In this document: piece by piece, positions 36,059-45,654 of the stretch
How the letters are laid out: each line of letters opens with the position of its first letter
How positions within the stretch are numbered: the stretch's first letter is position 1
Source: Dokdonella sp.
GTDB lineage: Bacteria; Pseudomonadota; Gammaproteobacteria; Xanthomonadales; Rhodanobacteraceae
Direction of reading: 5' to 3'
DNA: 64,000 nucleotides
Assembly: GCA_016712865.1 (NCBI GenBank)
Contig: JADJQH010000008.1
Coordinates: forward strand, 248,001-312,000
Notes under the pieces: generated by a model
Databases searched by the model: none
What the model was told of the DNA's origin: nothing
What the model saw: the letters and a program-made list of their open reading frames with translations, nothing else
Translations under genes and position numbers: made by a program

Positions 36059-36094
36059 CGGCCGAGTGTAGCCCAAGCATCGGCGCTGAAGAGT

Positions 36095-36994
36095 CTCCTG
36101 CAAAATTCCGCCGCGATCCGCTTGGGGAAACTCTGAACAAGTACGGAACTCATTCGTCGCGAGCAAGCTCGCTCCCACAAAATCAAGCAATGGTGGGAGC
36201 GAGCTTGCTCGCGACAATACGTGTTCAGACCTTCCTTGGGGCGTCTCCAGGCGCTTGTCCCTTCTTCGGGGCGATGCGTTGTGCGTCGCGGTCTGGATCG
36301 CCCTTGAAAGGGCTCCTGCAAAACCCCGCCGCGATCCGCTTGGGGAAACTCTGAACAAGTACGGAACTCATTCGTCGCGAGCAAGCTCGCTCCCACAAAA
36401 TCAAGCAATGGTGGGAGCGAGCTTGCTCGCGACAATACGTGTTCAGACCTTCCTTGGGGCGTCTCCAGGCGCTTGCCCCTTCTTCGGGGCGATGCGTTGT
36501 GCGTCGCGGTCTGGATCGCCCTTGAAAGGGCTCCTAGAAAACCCCGCCGCGATCCGCTTGGGGAAACTCTGAACAAGTACGGAACTCATTCGTCGCGAGC
36601 AAGCTCGCTCCCACAAAATCAAGCAATGGTGGGAGCGAGCTTGCTCGCGACAATACTTGTTCAGACCTTCCTTGGGGCGTCTCCAGGCGCTTGTCCCTTC
36701 TTCGGGGCGATGGGATGTGCGCGATGTTTTGGATCGCCCTTGAAAGGGCTCCTGCAAAACCCCGCCGCGATCCGCTTGGGGAAACTCTGAACAAGTACGG
36801 AACTCATTCGTCGCGAGCAAGCTCGCTCCCACAAAATCAAGCAATGGTGGGAGCGAGCTTGCTCGCGACAATACGTGTTCAGACTTTCCTTGGGGCGTCT
36901 CCAGGTGCTTGTCCCTTCTTCGGGGCGATGCGTTGTGCGTCGCGGTCTGGATCGCCCTTGAAAGGGCTCCTACAAAACCCCGCCGCGATCCGCC
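36095..36994. repeat. Tandem array, four 218-bp units plus a partial fifth
   Basis: Unit starts fall at 36095, 36313, 36531, 36749 and 36967, an exact 218-bp period. Each unit contains tctgaacaagtacggaact, the tcgcgagcaagctcgctccc hairpin with its inverted copy, and then a block with ggatcgcccttgaaagggc. Units differ by only a few substitutions (about 36709-36728 is most divergent), so expansion is recent. Open frames through it are by-products of repetition. It separates the methyltransferase start from the aceE stop. Confidence 0.95.
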
Positions 36995-37023
36995 AGGAGT
37001 GCATTCAGCGGATGCTGCGGCCC

Positions 37024-37041
37024 TTGATCAGCATTGCCCTA
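37024..37041 (-). repeat. Element end overlapping the aceE stop codon
   Basis: On the minus strand tagggcaatgctgatcaa begins exactly at the TAG stop of aceE and matches the 18-bp end of the 4345-4705 element at 15-16 positions. The far end of the element was not identified; it may have been disrupted by the array. Confidence 0.6.
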
Positions 37042-39759
37042 CACCGTCAACGGGTTCGGCTTTTCCGGATCCAGCTTCCACTGCTTGATGGCGCGGGCGA
37101 CATCTTCCGGATTCATCTTGCCTTCGGCGGCAAGCGCGGCGATGGCGGCATGCGCGATCCAGTAGCGATCAACCTCGAAGAATCCGCGCAACTGGGCGCG
37201 TGAATCGCTGCGACCGAAACCATCGGTGCCCAGCGCAATGAACGGACGTCCATTCGGGATGAAGGCGCGGATCTGGTCGGCATAGGCGCGCACATAATCG
37301 GTGGCCGCGACCACCGGGCCTGCGTGGTCTTCGAGGCATTCGGCAACCCAGCTCTGACGCGGCTTCTTTGCCATCGGGTGCAGGCGGTTCCAGCGCTCCA
37401 CGTCGAATCCGTCACGACGCAATTCATTGAAGCCGGGACACGACCAGATGGTGCTGGCCACGCCAAACTCGGCTTCCAGCAGATCAGCAGCGGCAATCAC
37501 CTCGCGCAGGATGGTGCCACTGCCCAACAATTGCACGGTCGGCGCTTTGCTCTTGCTCTTGGCTTTCCCCGAATCCCCATTTCCCGAAACCGAATCCCGC
37601 AAAAGATACATGCCCTTGATGATGCCTTTCTCGGCGCCCTTGGGCATGTCCGGGTGCGCGTAGTTTTCGTTCATCAGGGTGATGTAGTAGTAGACATCCT
37701 CCTGCTCGCTGAGCATGCGACGCACGCCATCCTGCAGGATCACAGCGACTTCGAAGGAGAAGGTCGGGTCATAGCTGATGCAGTTCGGGATTGCGCCGGC
37801 CAGCAGGTGGGAATGACCGTCCTCGTGTTGCAGGCCTTCGCCATTGAGTGTGGTGCGCCCGGAGGTTCCGCCAAGCAGGAAGCCGCGTGCACGCATGTCG
37901 CCGGCCGCCCAGGCAAGATCGCCGATACGCTGGAAACCGAACATCGAGTAGTAGATGTAGAACGGCAGCATCGGCACGTTGCTCACCGAATAGCTGGTGG
38001 CAGCGGCCATCCACGAAGAGAACGCGCCGGGTTCGCTGATGCCTTGTTGCAGCACCTGGCCGGATTGATCCTCGCGGTAGTACATGAGCTGGTCCGCATC
38101 CATCGGCTTGTACTTCTGGCCGAACGGCGCATAGATGCCGATCTGGCGGAACATGCCTTCCATGCCGAAGGTGCGCGCTTCGTCGGCGACGATGGGCACC
38201 ACGCGCGGACCGATGGCCTTGTCGCGCAGCAGCAGGTTCATGCCGCGCACGAAAGCCATGGTGGTGGAGATTTCGCGCTCGCCGGTGCCCTTGGTCAACT
38301 GTTCCAGTGCCGACAGTTCGGGCGCGGGCAGCGACTCGGACTTGCGGCGACGATGCGGCAACGCGCCACCGAGAGCGGCGCGTCGTTCCAGCATGTACTT
38401 CACTTCCGGCGAATCCGCACCGGGGTGGTAGTAGGGCACGCTGGGCAGGTCCGTATCGGAAACCGGGATATTGAAGCGGTCGCGGAAGGCGCGGATCGCG
38501 GTGTCATCCATCTTCTTCTGCTGATGGGTGATGTTTTGCGATTCGCCCGCATGGCCCATGCCGTATCCCTTGACGGTCTTGGCCAGGATCACGGTCGGCA
38601 TGCCTTGCGTGTTCACTGCCGCGTGGTAGGCGGCGTACACCTTGTGCGGATCGTGGCCACCGCGATTCAGGCGCCAGATGTCGTCGTCCGACAGGCTGGC
38701 CACCATCTGCGCGGTTTCCGGATACTTGCCGAAGAAATGCTCGCGCGTGTAGGCGCCGCCGAATGCCTTGCAGTTCTGGTATTCGCCGTCGACGGTTTCC
38801 ATCATCAGCCTGCGCAGCATGCCCTTGCTGTCGCGGGCCAGGAGTGGATCCCAGTAGCTGCCCCAGCACAGTTTGATCGCATTCCAGCCGGCACCGCGGA
38901 ACACGCCTTCCAGTTCCTGGATGATCTTGCCGTTGCCGCGCACCGGGCCATCCAGGCGCTGCAGGTTGCAGTTGACCACGAAGATCAGGTTGTCGAGGCC
39001 TTCGCGCCCGGCCAGGGAAATCGCGCCCAGGGTTTCCGGCTCGTCCGATTCGCCATCGCCGATGAAACACCACACCTTGCGGTCGCTGGGTGCGATCAGG
39101 CCGCGGTGCTCCAGGTACTTCATGAACTGGGCCTGGTAGATCGCCTGCAAGGGACCAAGGCCCATCGACACCGTGGGCACCTGCCAGTAATCCGGCATCA
39201 GCCACGGGTGCGGATACGAGGAGAGGCCCTTGCCCTTGCCAGCCACTTCCATGCGGAAGTTGTCGAGTTGCTCCTCGCTGATGCGACCTTCGAGGAAGGA
39301 GCGCGCGTAGATGCCGGGGCTGGAATGGCCCTGGTGGAAAATCAGGTCGCCCGGGTGACTGTCGCTGGGCGCACGCCAGAAATGATTGAAGCCGACGTCA
39401 TACAGGGTGGCGCTGGAAGCAAAACTGGCAATGTGGCCGCCGAGATCGCCCGGCTTGCGGTTGGCGCGGATCACCATGGCCATCGCGTTCCAGCGGATCA
39501 GTGAGCGGATGCGCCATTCCATGGCCGCATCGCCCGGCGACTTGGCTTCCTGATGCGCAGGAATCGTGTTGACGTATTCGGTGGTCGGGCGGAACGGCAG
39601 ATGGCCGCCGGCGCGACGGGTTTCATCGACCATGCGCTCCAGCAGGTAGTGCGCGCGCTCGGTGCCATCGTGCTGGATGATCGATTGCAGTGATTCGGTC
39701 CACTCACGGGTTTCGGTGGGGTCCAGGTCCTGGTCGAGGATGTCGTTGAGCGGGTTCAT
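37039..39759 (-). CDS. aceE: Pyruvate dehydrogenase E1 component, homodimeric
   Basis: 906 residues, the AceE type. It decarboxylates pyruvate with thiamine diphosphate and passes acetyl to E2 lipoyl groups. The ThDP motif GDGESDEPE starts at G234 and ends near VVNCN. Early motifs GGHIASFASSATLYDVGFNHF and HQGHSSPGIYARSFLEGR are typical. An atypical Ser/Gly/Lys linker (SVSGNGDSGKAKSKSK, about residues 714-731) is encoded by 37547-37602, which reads as a degenerate copy of the genome's gggaatggggattcggg simple repeat. No aceF or lpd follows. GGAG lies 10 nt before the ATG. Confidence 0.97.
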   Translation of the reverse strand: MNPLNDILDQDLDPTETREWTESLQSIIQHDGTERAHYLLERMVDETRRAGGHLPFRPTTEYVNTIPAHQEAKSPGDAAMEWRIRSLIRWNAMAMVIRANRKPGDLGGHIASFASSATLYDVGFNHFWRAPSDSHPGDLIFHQGHSSPGIYARSFLEGRISEEQLDNFRMEVAGKGKGLSSYPHPWLMPDYWQVPTVSMGLGPLQAIYQAQFMKYLEHRGLIAPSDRKVWCFIGDGESDEPETLGAISLAGREGLDNLIFVVNCNLQRLDGPVRGNGKIIQELEGVFRGAGWNAIKLCWGSYWDPLLARDSKGMLRRLMMETVDGEYQNCKAFGGAYTREHFFGKYPETAQMVASLSDDDIWRLNRGGHDPHKVYAAYHAAVNTQGMPTVILAKTVKGYGMGHAGESQNITHQQKKMDDTAIRAFRDRFNIPVSDTDLPSVPYYHPGADSPEVKYMLERRAALGGALPHRRRKSESLPAPELSALEQLTKGTGEREISTTMAFVRGMNLLLRDKAIGPRVVPIVADEARTFGMEGMFRQIGIYAPFGQKYKPMDADQLMYYREDQSGQVLQQGISEPGAFSSWMAAATSYSVSNVPMLPFYIYYSMFGFQRIGDLAWAAGDMRARGFLLGGTSGRTTLNGEGLQHEDGHSHLLAGAIPNCISYDPTFSFEVAVILQDGVRRMLSEQEDVYYYITLMNENYAHPDMPKGAEKGIIKGMYLLRDSVSGNGDSGKAKSKSKAPTVQLLGSGTILREVIAAADLLEAEFGVASTIWSCPGFNELRRDGFDVERWNRLHPMAKKPRQSWVAECLEDHAGPVVAATDYVRAYADQIRAFIPNGRPFIALGTDGFGRSDSRAQLRGFFEVDRYWIAHAAIAALAAEGKMNPEDVARAIKQWKLDPEKPNPLTV

Positions 39760-39810
39760 GGTGGTGAATCTCCGGGCGCTTTGGCCGTCTTCAGTCGATC
39801 GTATGCGTGT

Positions 39811-42108
39811 TCAGGTGCTGCTGCCGGCTTGCGCTGCGCGGATTTGTGCTTCCACCGCGGCGATGGCGGTCATGTTGACCACGCGGCGCACGGTGGCGGC
39901 GGGGGTAAGGATGTGCGCGGGTTTGGACACGCCCATCAGGATCGGGCCGAGGGCCACGCCTTCGGTCATCACTCGGGTGATGTTGTAGCCGATGTTGGCG
40001 GCATCCAGATTCGGGCAGACAAACAGGTTGGCGCGTCCCTTGAGGCGCGAGTTCGGGAACAGGCGATCACGCACTTCCTCGTTGAATGCGGTATCGGCGT
40101 GCATCTCGCCTTCGATCTCGAGGTCGGGCGCGCGTGCGCGGACGATTTCCAGCGCCTGGCGCATCTTCAATGCGGATGCGTCTTCGTGGCTGCCGAAATT
40201 GGAGTGCGAGAGCAGGGCGATCTTCGGCTCGACACCGAACAGGCGAAGTCGAATTGCAGCCTGCAGGGTGGCTTCGGCAATCTGCTCGGGAGTCGGGTCG
40301 AGTTTGACGTGGGTATCGAGGAAGAAGAACACGCCGTTGTTGTTGATCACCCCGGTCATGGCCGAAGGTGCATGCACATCCACATCGAGCGGCAGGATGT
40401 CGGTGATGTAACGCAGCTTCTTGTGATAGCGGCCAATCAATCCGGTCAACAGTGCATCGGCCTCCCCGCGATGCACCATCAAGGCGGCAATCACCGTCGA
40501 GCGCGAGCGCACCACTGCCTTGGCGCCATCGGGGGTGACGCCGCGGCGTTCGAGCAGGCTGTGGTAGAGCGTCCAGTATTCCTTGAAGCGCGGGTCGCTC
40601 TCGATATTGCAGATCTCGAAATGCTCGCCCGCCTTGATGCGCAGGCGCATGCGCGCGATGCGGGATTCGATCACGGCCGGACGGCCGATCAGTATCGGCC
40701 AGGCCAGGCGATCATCGGCAATGTGCTGGATCGCGCGCAGTACGGTTTCTTCCTCGCCTTCTGCGTAGACCACGCGCTTGAGATCGCTGCGCGCGCGTTC
40801 GAACACCGGCTTCATCAGCATGCCGGTGCGGAACACGAAGGTGTTGAGGCGTTCGCGGTAGGCGGCAATGTCGGTGATCGGACGGGTAGCCACGCCGGAT
40901 TCCATCGCCGCCAGCGCAACCGCCGAGGACAAATCGACCAGCAGGCGCGGATCGAAGGGCTGCGGAATCAGGTAATCCGGTCCAAACGAACGCGTCTGTC
41001 CGCCGTAAGCGCGCACCGCCACGTCGGACATTTCACGACGGGCCAGTTCGGCAATGGCCTTGACGCAGGCAATCTTCATGGCCTCGTTGATTTCCGTCGC
41101 GCCCACGTCCAGCGCGCCGCGGAACAGATAGGGAAAGCACAGGGCGTTGTTGACCTGGTTCGGATAGTCCGAACGGCCAGTGGCCACGATGGCATCCGCG
41201 CAAACTTCCTTGACTTGTTCGGGCAGGATTTCCGGCGTCGGGTTGGCGAGCGCAAAGATGACGGGTTGCTTGGCCATGCGCTTGACCATGTCCTGGGTCA
41301 GCACATTGGGTCCGGACAGGCCGACGAATACGTCGGCATCGGCGATGATGTCATCGAGGCTGCGCGCATTCGTTTCGCGCGCATAGCGTCGCTTGTTCTC
41401 ATCCAGATCCGTGCGGCCACTGTGGATCACGCCGTTGCGGTCAGCCACCCAGATGTTGGCCGGCGCAACGCCGAGTTGCACCAGCATGTCGAGGCAGGCG
41501 ATGCCGGCAGCACCCGCACCGGTATGCACGATCTTGACCTGGTCGGCGCGCTTGCCGATGACCGACATGGCATTGATGAATGCCGCTCCCACGATGATTG
41601 CGGTGCCATGTTGGTCGTCATGGAACACCGGGATGTTCATGCGCTCGCGCAGGCTGCGTTCGATCACGAAACATTCCGGCGCCTTGATGTCCTCAAGGTT
41701 GATGCCGCCGAAACTCGGTTCCAGGCTGGCAATGATGTCGATCAGCTTTTGCGGGTCGGGTTCGTTGATCTCGATGTCGAACACATCGATGCCGGCAAAT
41801 TTCTGGAACAGCATGCCCTTGCCTTCCATCACCGGCTTGGCGGCCAGCGGGCCGATGTTGCCCAAGCCGAGCACGGCGCTGCCGTTGGTGATCACCGCAA
41901 CCAGGTTGCCGCGCGAGGTCATTTCCGCCGCGGTGTTCGGATCGCGCACGATCTCTTCGCAGGCGTAGGCCACGCCGGGCGAATAGGCCAGCGAGAGTTC
42001 ACGCTGGGTCACCACGGACTTGGTCGGTACGACCTTGATCTTGCCTGCCGGCGCGCGGCGGTGGTAGTCGAGCGCAGCTTGCTTGAGCGGATCGGGATCG
42101 CTGGACAT
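39811..42108 (-). CDS. maeB: NADP-dependent malic enzyme with phosphotransacetylase-like domain
   Basis: 765 residues. N-terminal malic enzyme domain (SLAYSPGVAYACEEI, NGSAVLGLGNIGPLAAKPVMEGK, FHDDQHGTAIIVGA, GAGAAGIACLDML) converts malate to pyruvate, CO2 and NADPH. From about residue 440 a PTA-like domain follows, as in all MaeB-type enzymes; it is regulatory and not catalytic. Divergence from no neighbour: it is transcribed toward aceE with a 51-bp gap, so the two pyruvate-metabolism genes may share a transcript. A 13-bp inverted repeat brackets its likely -10. Confidence 0.95.
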   Translation of the reverse strand: MSSDPDPLKQAALDYHRRAPAGKIKVVPTKSVVTQRELSLAYSPGVAYACEEIVRDPNTAAEMTSRGNLVAVITNGSAVLGLGNIGPLAAKPVMEGKGMLFQKFAGIDVFDIEINEPDPQKLIDIIASLEPSFGGINLEDIKAPECFVIERSLRERMNIPVFHDDQHGTAIIVGAAFINAMSVIGKRADQVKIVHTGAGAAGIACLDMLVQLGVAPANIWVADRNGVIHSGRTDLDENKRRYARETNARSLDDIIADADVFVGLSGPNVLTQDMVKRMAKQPVIFALANPTPEILPEQVKEVCADAIVATGRSDYPNQVNNALCFPYLFRGALDVGATEINEAMKIACVKAIAELARREMSDVAVRAYGGQTRSFGPDYLIPQPFDPRLLVDLSSAVALAAMESGVATRPITDIAAYRERLNTFVFRTGMLMKPVFERARSDLKRVVYAEGEEETVLRAIQHIADDRLAWPILIGRPAVIESRIARMRLRIKAGEHFEICNIESDPRFKEYWTLYHSLLERRGVTPDGAKAVVRSRSTVIAALMVHRGEADALLTGLIGRYHKKLRYITDILPLDVDVHAPSAMTGVINNNGVFFFLDTHVKLDPTPEQIAEATLQAAIRLRLFGVEPKIALLSHSNFGSHEDASALKMRQALEIVRARAPDLEIEGEMHADTAFNEEVRDRLFPNSRLKGRANLFVCPNLDAANIGYNITRVMTEGVALGPILMGVSKPAHILTPAATVRRVVNMTAIAAVEAQIRAAQAGSST

Positions 42109-42126
42109 GTGGCGGAGGCGAGCCCC

Positions 42127-42171
42127 AAGGGCTGCGTGAAATAGGGCTTTGGACTATATCACGCAGCCCTT
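42127..42171 (-). promoter_or_regulatory. maeB promoter region with perfect 13-bp inverted repeat
   Basis: Arms aagggctgcgtga (42127-42139) and tcacgcagccctt (42159-42171) are perfect inverted copies separated by 19 bp. TATAGT on the minus strand (42153-42158) touches the upstream arm. No good -35 is seen, so an activator or a repressor bound to both arms is plausible. As RNA it could also fold into a leader hairpin. Confidence 0.55.
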
Positions 42172-42193
42172 CGCGAACTCCCGCAATGCCTGC

Positions 42194-43987
42194 TCAAGGA
42201 TCAGCAGGATCGAACGCCAGCAATCGACCTGTTGCGCAGCAGGCGGCACCGGCTTCGGTCGAACCACTGACGAAGTAGACACGACCATCGAGGGTGACGG
42301 CGGCGGTGCCATGCACCGGTACCGCCAGGTTTGGGCCAAGCGACCAGTTGCTGACTCCGGCGGCAATCATTTCCATGGATGGCACCAGTACACGAATGCC
42401 GCCGATGTTTTCGCCGCCGCCGATGATCAATTGCTGGCCGACCACGGTGGCGCCGAAGCCGCCGCGCGCACGATTCAGGCTGGGTCCCGCACGCCAGGTC
42501 TCGGTGGCCGGATCGTAAATCGACACACTTCGCGTTTCCGGCGAACGTCCGCCAATCAGCCAGATTTCGCCAAGGAAGGCCTGCACCTGGCCATGATCGC
42601 GTGCCGTGCTGTCGGGATTGTCGATGAAGCGCCTGATGCGCTGGCGCGGATCGTATTCGTACAGATCGCCGGATTCGACTCCAAAGAACACGCGACCATT
42701 GCTGACCGCTGCGCGGCTGCCGAATGTGAACGGCATTTCCGGGCGCGCCTCCCAGGTATTGGTGGGTGGGTCGTAGCGATATCCGGATGAGCCGGACTCT
42801 CCTCCACCCGAGGGCTCACCGCCGGCGTAGTAGATCCCGCCGTCAAAAGCGAATGCAGACAGGTGATGACGTCCTGATGGCAATGCTGGCAACACGCTCC
42901 ATTGCCCGCTTGTGGAATCGTAGCGTTTGAACCCGCGCGTATCGCCAAATCCGCCCAGTGCATACAGCTTGCCATCGAGAGTCGCTGCATCGAGTTCGCT
43001 TTGCGCAGGTCCGGGCATTGAGGCGACTTCACTCCAGCTGCCCTGGGTAATGGTTTGCGGGGTGCCGTCAATGCATTCGCTGCCAGCGAGGCGGCTCAGG
43101 CGGACTGCCGCATGCGACCCGCTGCCGTAGCCGGCAAGCACGGAATCGTGCGTGGCATTGAAATGCGTGCAATCGACAAAGGTGATGTCGAGCTGGCCCC
43201 ACAAGGTTCGTCGTATGTCTGCAGGATTGAACGCTGATCCAAACCGGGTGCCGTGGGAAACGTGCATGTTGTCGATGACCACGCGGTCGCCGACGCGGGC
43301 GCCAACACCAAGGAACCAGGCCGGATTGCCTTGTGGGTCATAGGTGAACCAGTAGACGACCAGGCGTTCATCCGGCAGTTCTTCGAGGAACCAACCCTCA
43401 CCGGATCGATTGGCTACGAACCACACTCCGCTGGTGGCGCGCAGTCCGGAAAGTGCGCGACTTCCGCTCGCGTTGATGTCACGTGGTCCTTGGCAGGTGA
43501 GCTGATCGATTGCGGTGAGGCGTTGCACGTTCATGCTGCCGCTGCCGTGGGATGCCGGCCCGGAGAATTGAACCGTGGCTTGATTGCAGTCCAGGAAGGC
43601 AAATTCAACGGTGCCCCACAGGGCGCGGGTGATCTGTGCAGGATCGAAGGCAGCACCCCAACGTCCGCCGCGGGTGGTGTAGACCTGATCGAAAACCAGA
43701 CGATTTCCCTGGAAGCGTCCTCCTTCGGCCATCAGCCAGTCCTGTTGGCCGGGTGCACCCACCGCGGGAAAGGTGAACCAGGCCATGATCACCGTGCCGT
43801 CAGGCATGTATTCAAGGATGAATCCCTCGCCGCTGCGGGAGGGGTCATACCAGGAGCCGCTCAGCGAAGGACCGGGCCAGAAGCTTTCCGCTGGCGGCGT
43901 TTCCTTGGTGTGCTCGCGTCCCATAGCCTGATCTGAAAATCCGAGGATCGGTCCCAGGAGCAACAGGACTGCAATGAGGATGCGCAT
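42194..43987 (-). CDS. Exported Kelch-repeat protein with duplicated N-terminal domain
   Basis: 597 residues from ATG 43987 (CGGAG upstream; signal peptide ending GFSDQAMG). Two tandem domains of about 120 residues start GSWYDPSRSGEGFILEY and GVWFVANRSGEGWFLEE; both share RSGEGxxxE, then FxPAxIxRxLWGxxxxxFxDC. They are followed by a Kelch beta-propeller of about five blades (LYALGGFGDTRGFKRYD, IYYAGGEPSGG, IWLIGGRSPETRSVSIYD, LIIGGGENIGG, VYFVSGSTEAGA). Likely periplasmic or secreted; ligand unknown. It lacks the D-x-I-F-x-D-G-F-E tail. Confidence 0.85.
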   Translation of the reverse strand: MRILIAVLLLLGPILGFSDQAMGREHTKETPPAESFWPGPSLSGSWYDPSRSGEGFILEYMPDGTVIMAWFTFPAVGAPGQQDWLMAEGGRFQGNRLVFDQVYTTRGGRWGAAFDPAQITRALWGTVEFAFLDCNQATVQFSGPASHGSGSMNVQRLTAIDQLTCQGPRDINASGSRALSGLRATSGVWFVANRSGEGWFLEELPDERLVVYWFTYDPQGNPAWFLGVGARVGDRVVIDNMHVSHGTRFGSAFNPADIRRTLWGQLDITFVDCTHFNATHDSVLAGYGSGSHAAVRLSRLAGSECIDGTPQTITQGSWSEVASMPGPAQSELDAATLDGKLYALGGFGDTRGFKRYDSTSGQWSVLPALPSGRHHLSAFAFDGGIYYAGGEPSGGGESGSSGYRYDPPTNTWEARPEMPFTFGSRAAVSNGRVFFGVESGDLYEYDPRQRIRRFIDNPDSTARDHGQVQAFLGEIWLIGGRSPETRSVSIYDPATETWRAGPSLNRARGGFGATVVGQQLIIGGGENIGGIRVLVPSMEMIAAGVSNWSLGPNLAVPVHGTAAVTLDGRVYFVSGSTEAGAACCATGRLLAFDPADP

Positions 43988-44086
43988 GATTGGCTCCGGA
44001 ATATGGACGACAACCATAGTACGACTACGCTCGTATGTTCAAGTCCGAATCGTGCAGAACATCGCGGTGGCTGCCATCCAGACTTT

Positions 44087-45349
44087 CTACACCGCCAGCA
44101 CCAGATCCTCGGCTTCGATGCGATCCAGGCGGATGCGATTGGCGAACAGGGAAAAGGCCAACATCGCGGCGAGGCCGTTGGCATGCCGGATCCAGCGCGG
44201 CAACCAGTTCGGGGCGTTGATGTAGCCGGAATCAAACTGCGCTTCGAGCGCCACCACGTCATGCAGGCTCATCTTGCCGGCAAACAGGTTTCTACAAAGG
44301 TTCAGCTTCTGGTGCTTGAGCGCCCAGCGAAAAAAGGTATGCACGGACAGCAGGCCGTGCAGGTAAACCACATCCTTGGTGAAGGCCGAACCGCCTTCCA
44401 CGGGTGAGCCGCGAAACACGCGTTGCGTCGATGAAAAACTGTCGGCTTCGGTCTGCCCGGCATCGAGGAAGTAGCGGAACACCTCGATGAAATTGGCTCC
44501 GTTGAGGGCCATGTCGATGGCGAGGATGCGCAAGCTGATGCGTTTGATGCGTTCGATGTCGAGGGAGCCGGTCATCAACTCGGCAAACACCGCGAGGCCT
44601 TCCTGGGTTGCGGTGATGCGCGGGGAGCTGAGTGCGAGCGAGGCCAGTTGCGGTTGTCGCCTGCCGTTCAACGCGGTCAAGGTGTGCACGAAGGCTTCGT
44701 GCTCCAGCAACTGGCTGCGGTCGTGTTCGCTGAAACAGGTAGCCGAGCGCAGACGGATGCGGGTGGCACCGGCTGCCGCCTTGGAAATCAACTGGTCGTC
44801 GACCTCGACACGCACCACCTCGCGGCCAAAGAAGGAATCCAGTTGCCCCTGCAATTCCTCACGCAGCACATCGGCGGGTATGCAGTAGTCGGCTTCGCGC
44901 GCCAGTACCTCGTGATCGAGCTCATCGGCAAGGCTGATGAAATGACGCGCCGCATCGGTGTTGCTCAATTCGCTGCCGGGAACGCGCGAGCCGGGTCGCC
45001 CGTACAGATCAATCGAGTGGCGCGTGAATTCCGCATCACCCACGGCGTCCAGCATCAAGGTCGCGGTTCGCCAGGAATCCGCGCTGCGGCGGATGTAGTC
45101 ACCGACCGGATGCGTTGCATCGGCGGCGGCGTGAATGGCCTCGATCTCTGCGCGCGCCTGGGCAAAACCGGGCCGCGCATAATCGATGGAGGGAAGGCGT
45201 GGATTGCCCTTGTGCCACTGGGCAAGGAATGCGCTCTGCACGCGGGCCGGCCAACTGACCATGCCGAGCACGCGGATGCCCTTGACCGCAGCGACCAGGC
45301 GCCGGTCAAGCTCCGTGCAGCGGGCGAGGGTGGAGGATTCTGCCGACAT
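44087..45349 (-). CDS. DUF1704 (QEGLA-motif) putative metallopeptidase
   Basis: 420 residues. HEAFVH (217-222) followed by ATQEGLA (247-253) is the DUF1704 hallmark, also known from proteins labelled flavohemoglobin expression-modulating QEGLA motif protein. The family is related to the eukaryotic MATCAP tyrosine carboxypeptidases, with HExxxH plus a downstream Glu as zinc ligands; all are present. No signal peptide, so cytoplasmic. Cellular substrate in bacteria is not known. Its promoter side faces the poly-G tract 70 bp upstream. Confidence 0.85.
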   Translation of the reverse strand: MSAESSTLARCTELDRRLVAAVKGIRVLGMVSWPARVQSAFLAQWHKGNPRLPSIDYARPGFAQARAEIEAIHAAADATHPVGDYIRRSADSWRTATLMLDAVGDAEFTRHSIDLYGRPGSRVPGSELSNTDAARHFISLADELDHEVLAREADYCIPADVLREELQGQLDSFFGREVVRVEVDDQLISKAAAGATRIRLRSATCFSEHDRSQLLEHEAFVHTLTALNGRRQPQLASLALSSPRITATQEGLAVFAELMTGSLDIERIKRISLRILAIDMALNGANFIEVFRYFLDAGQTEADSFSSTQRVFRGSPVEGGSAFTKDVVYLHGLLSVHTFFRWALKHQKLNLCRNLFAGKMSLHDVVALEAQFDSGYINAPNWLPRWIRHANGLAAMLAFSLFANRIRLDRIEAEDLVLAV

Positions 45350-45419
45350 GGCGAAGGCGACTATAAGCCCATGCCAATCCCAATCAAGACATATTTCTTG
45401 AATCCTGCTTCAATCCAGG

Positions 45420-45580
<161 letters not shown>

Positions 45581-45654
45581 GCATCAGTTCTGCAGGAGGC
45601 CATTCATGGCCGATGGGTGCGGTGGCAGGGAGTCCGTACTGCATAAAAGGCAAA

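Noticed and set aside
36095-36994. CRISPR array
   Set aside because: Period is 218 bp and the whole unit is conserved, with no unique spacers and no cas genes.
36055-37203. Family of 105-170 codon frames repeating every 218 bp
   Set aside because: Products of the tandem array; they contain the hairpin repeat and have no ribosome binding sites.
37324-39504. 726-codon plus-strand frame
   Set aside because: Antisense to aceE; no recognisable motifs.
39781-42144. 787-codon plus-strand frame
   Set aside because: Antisense to maeB, whose domains are complete.
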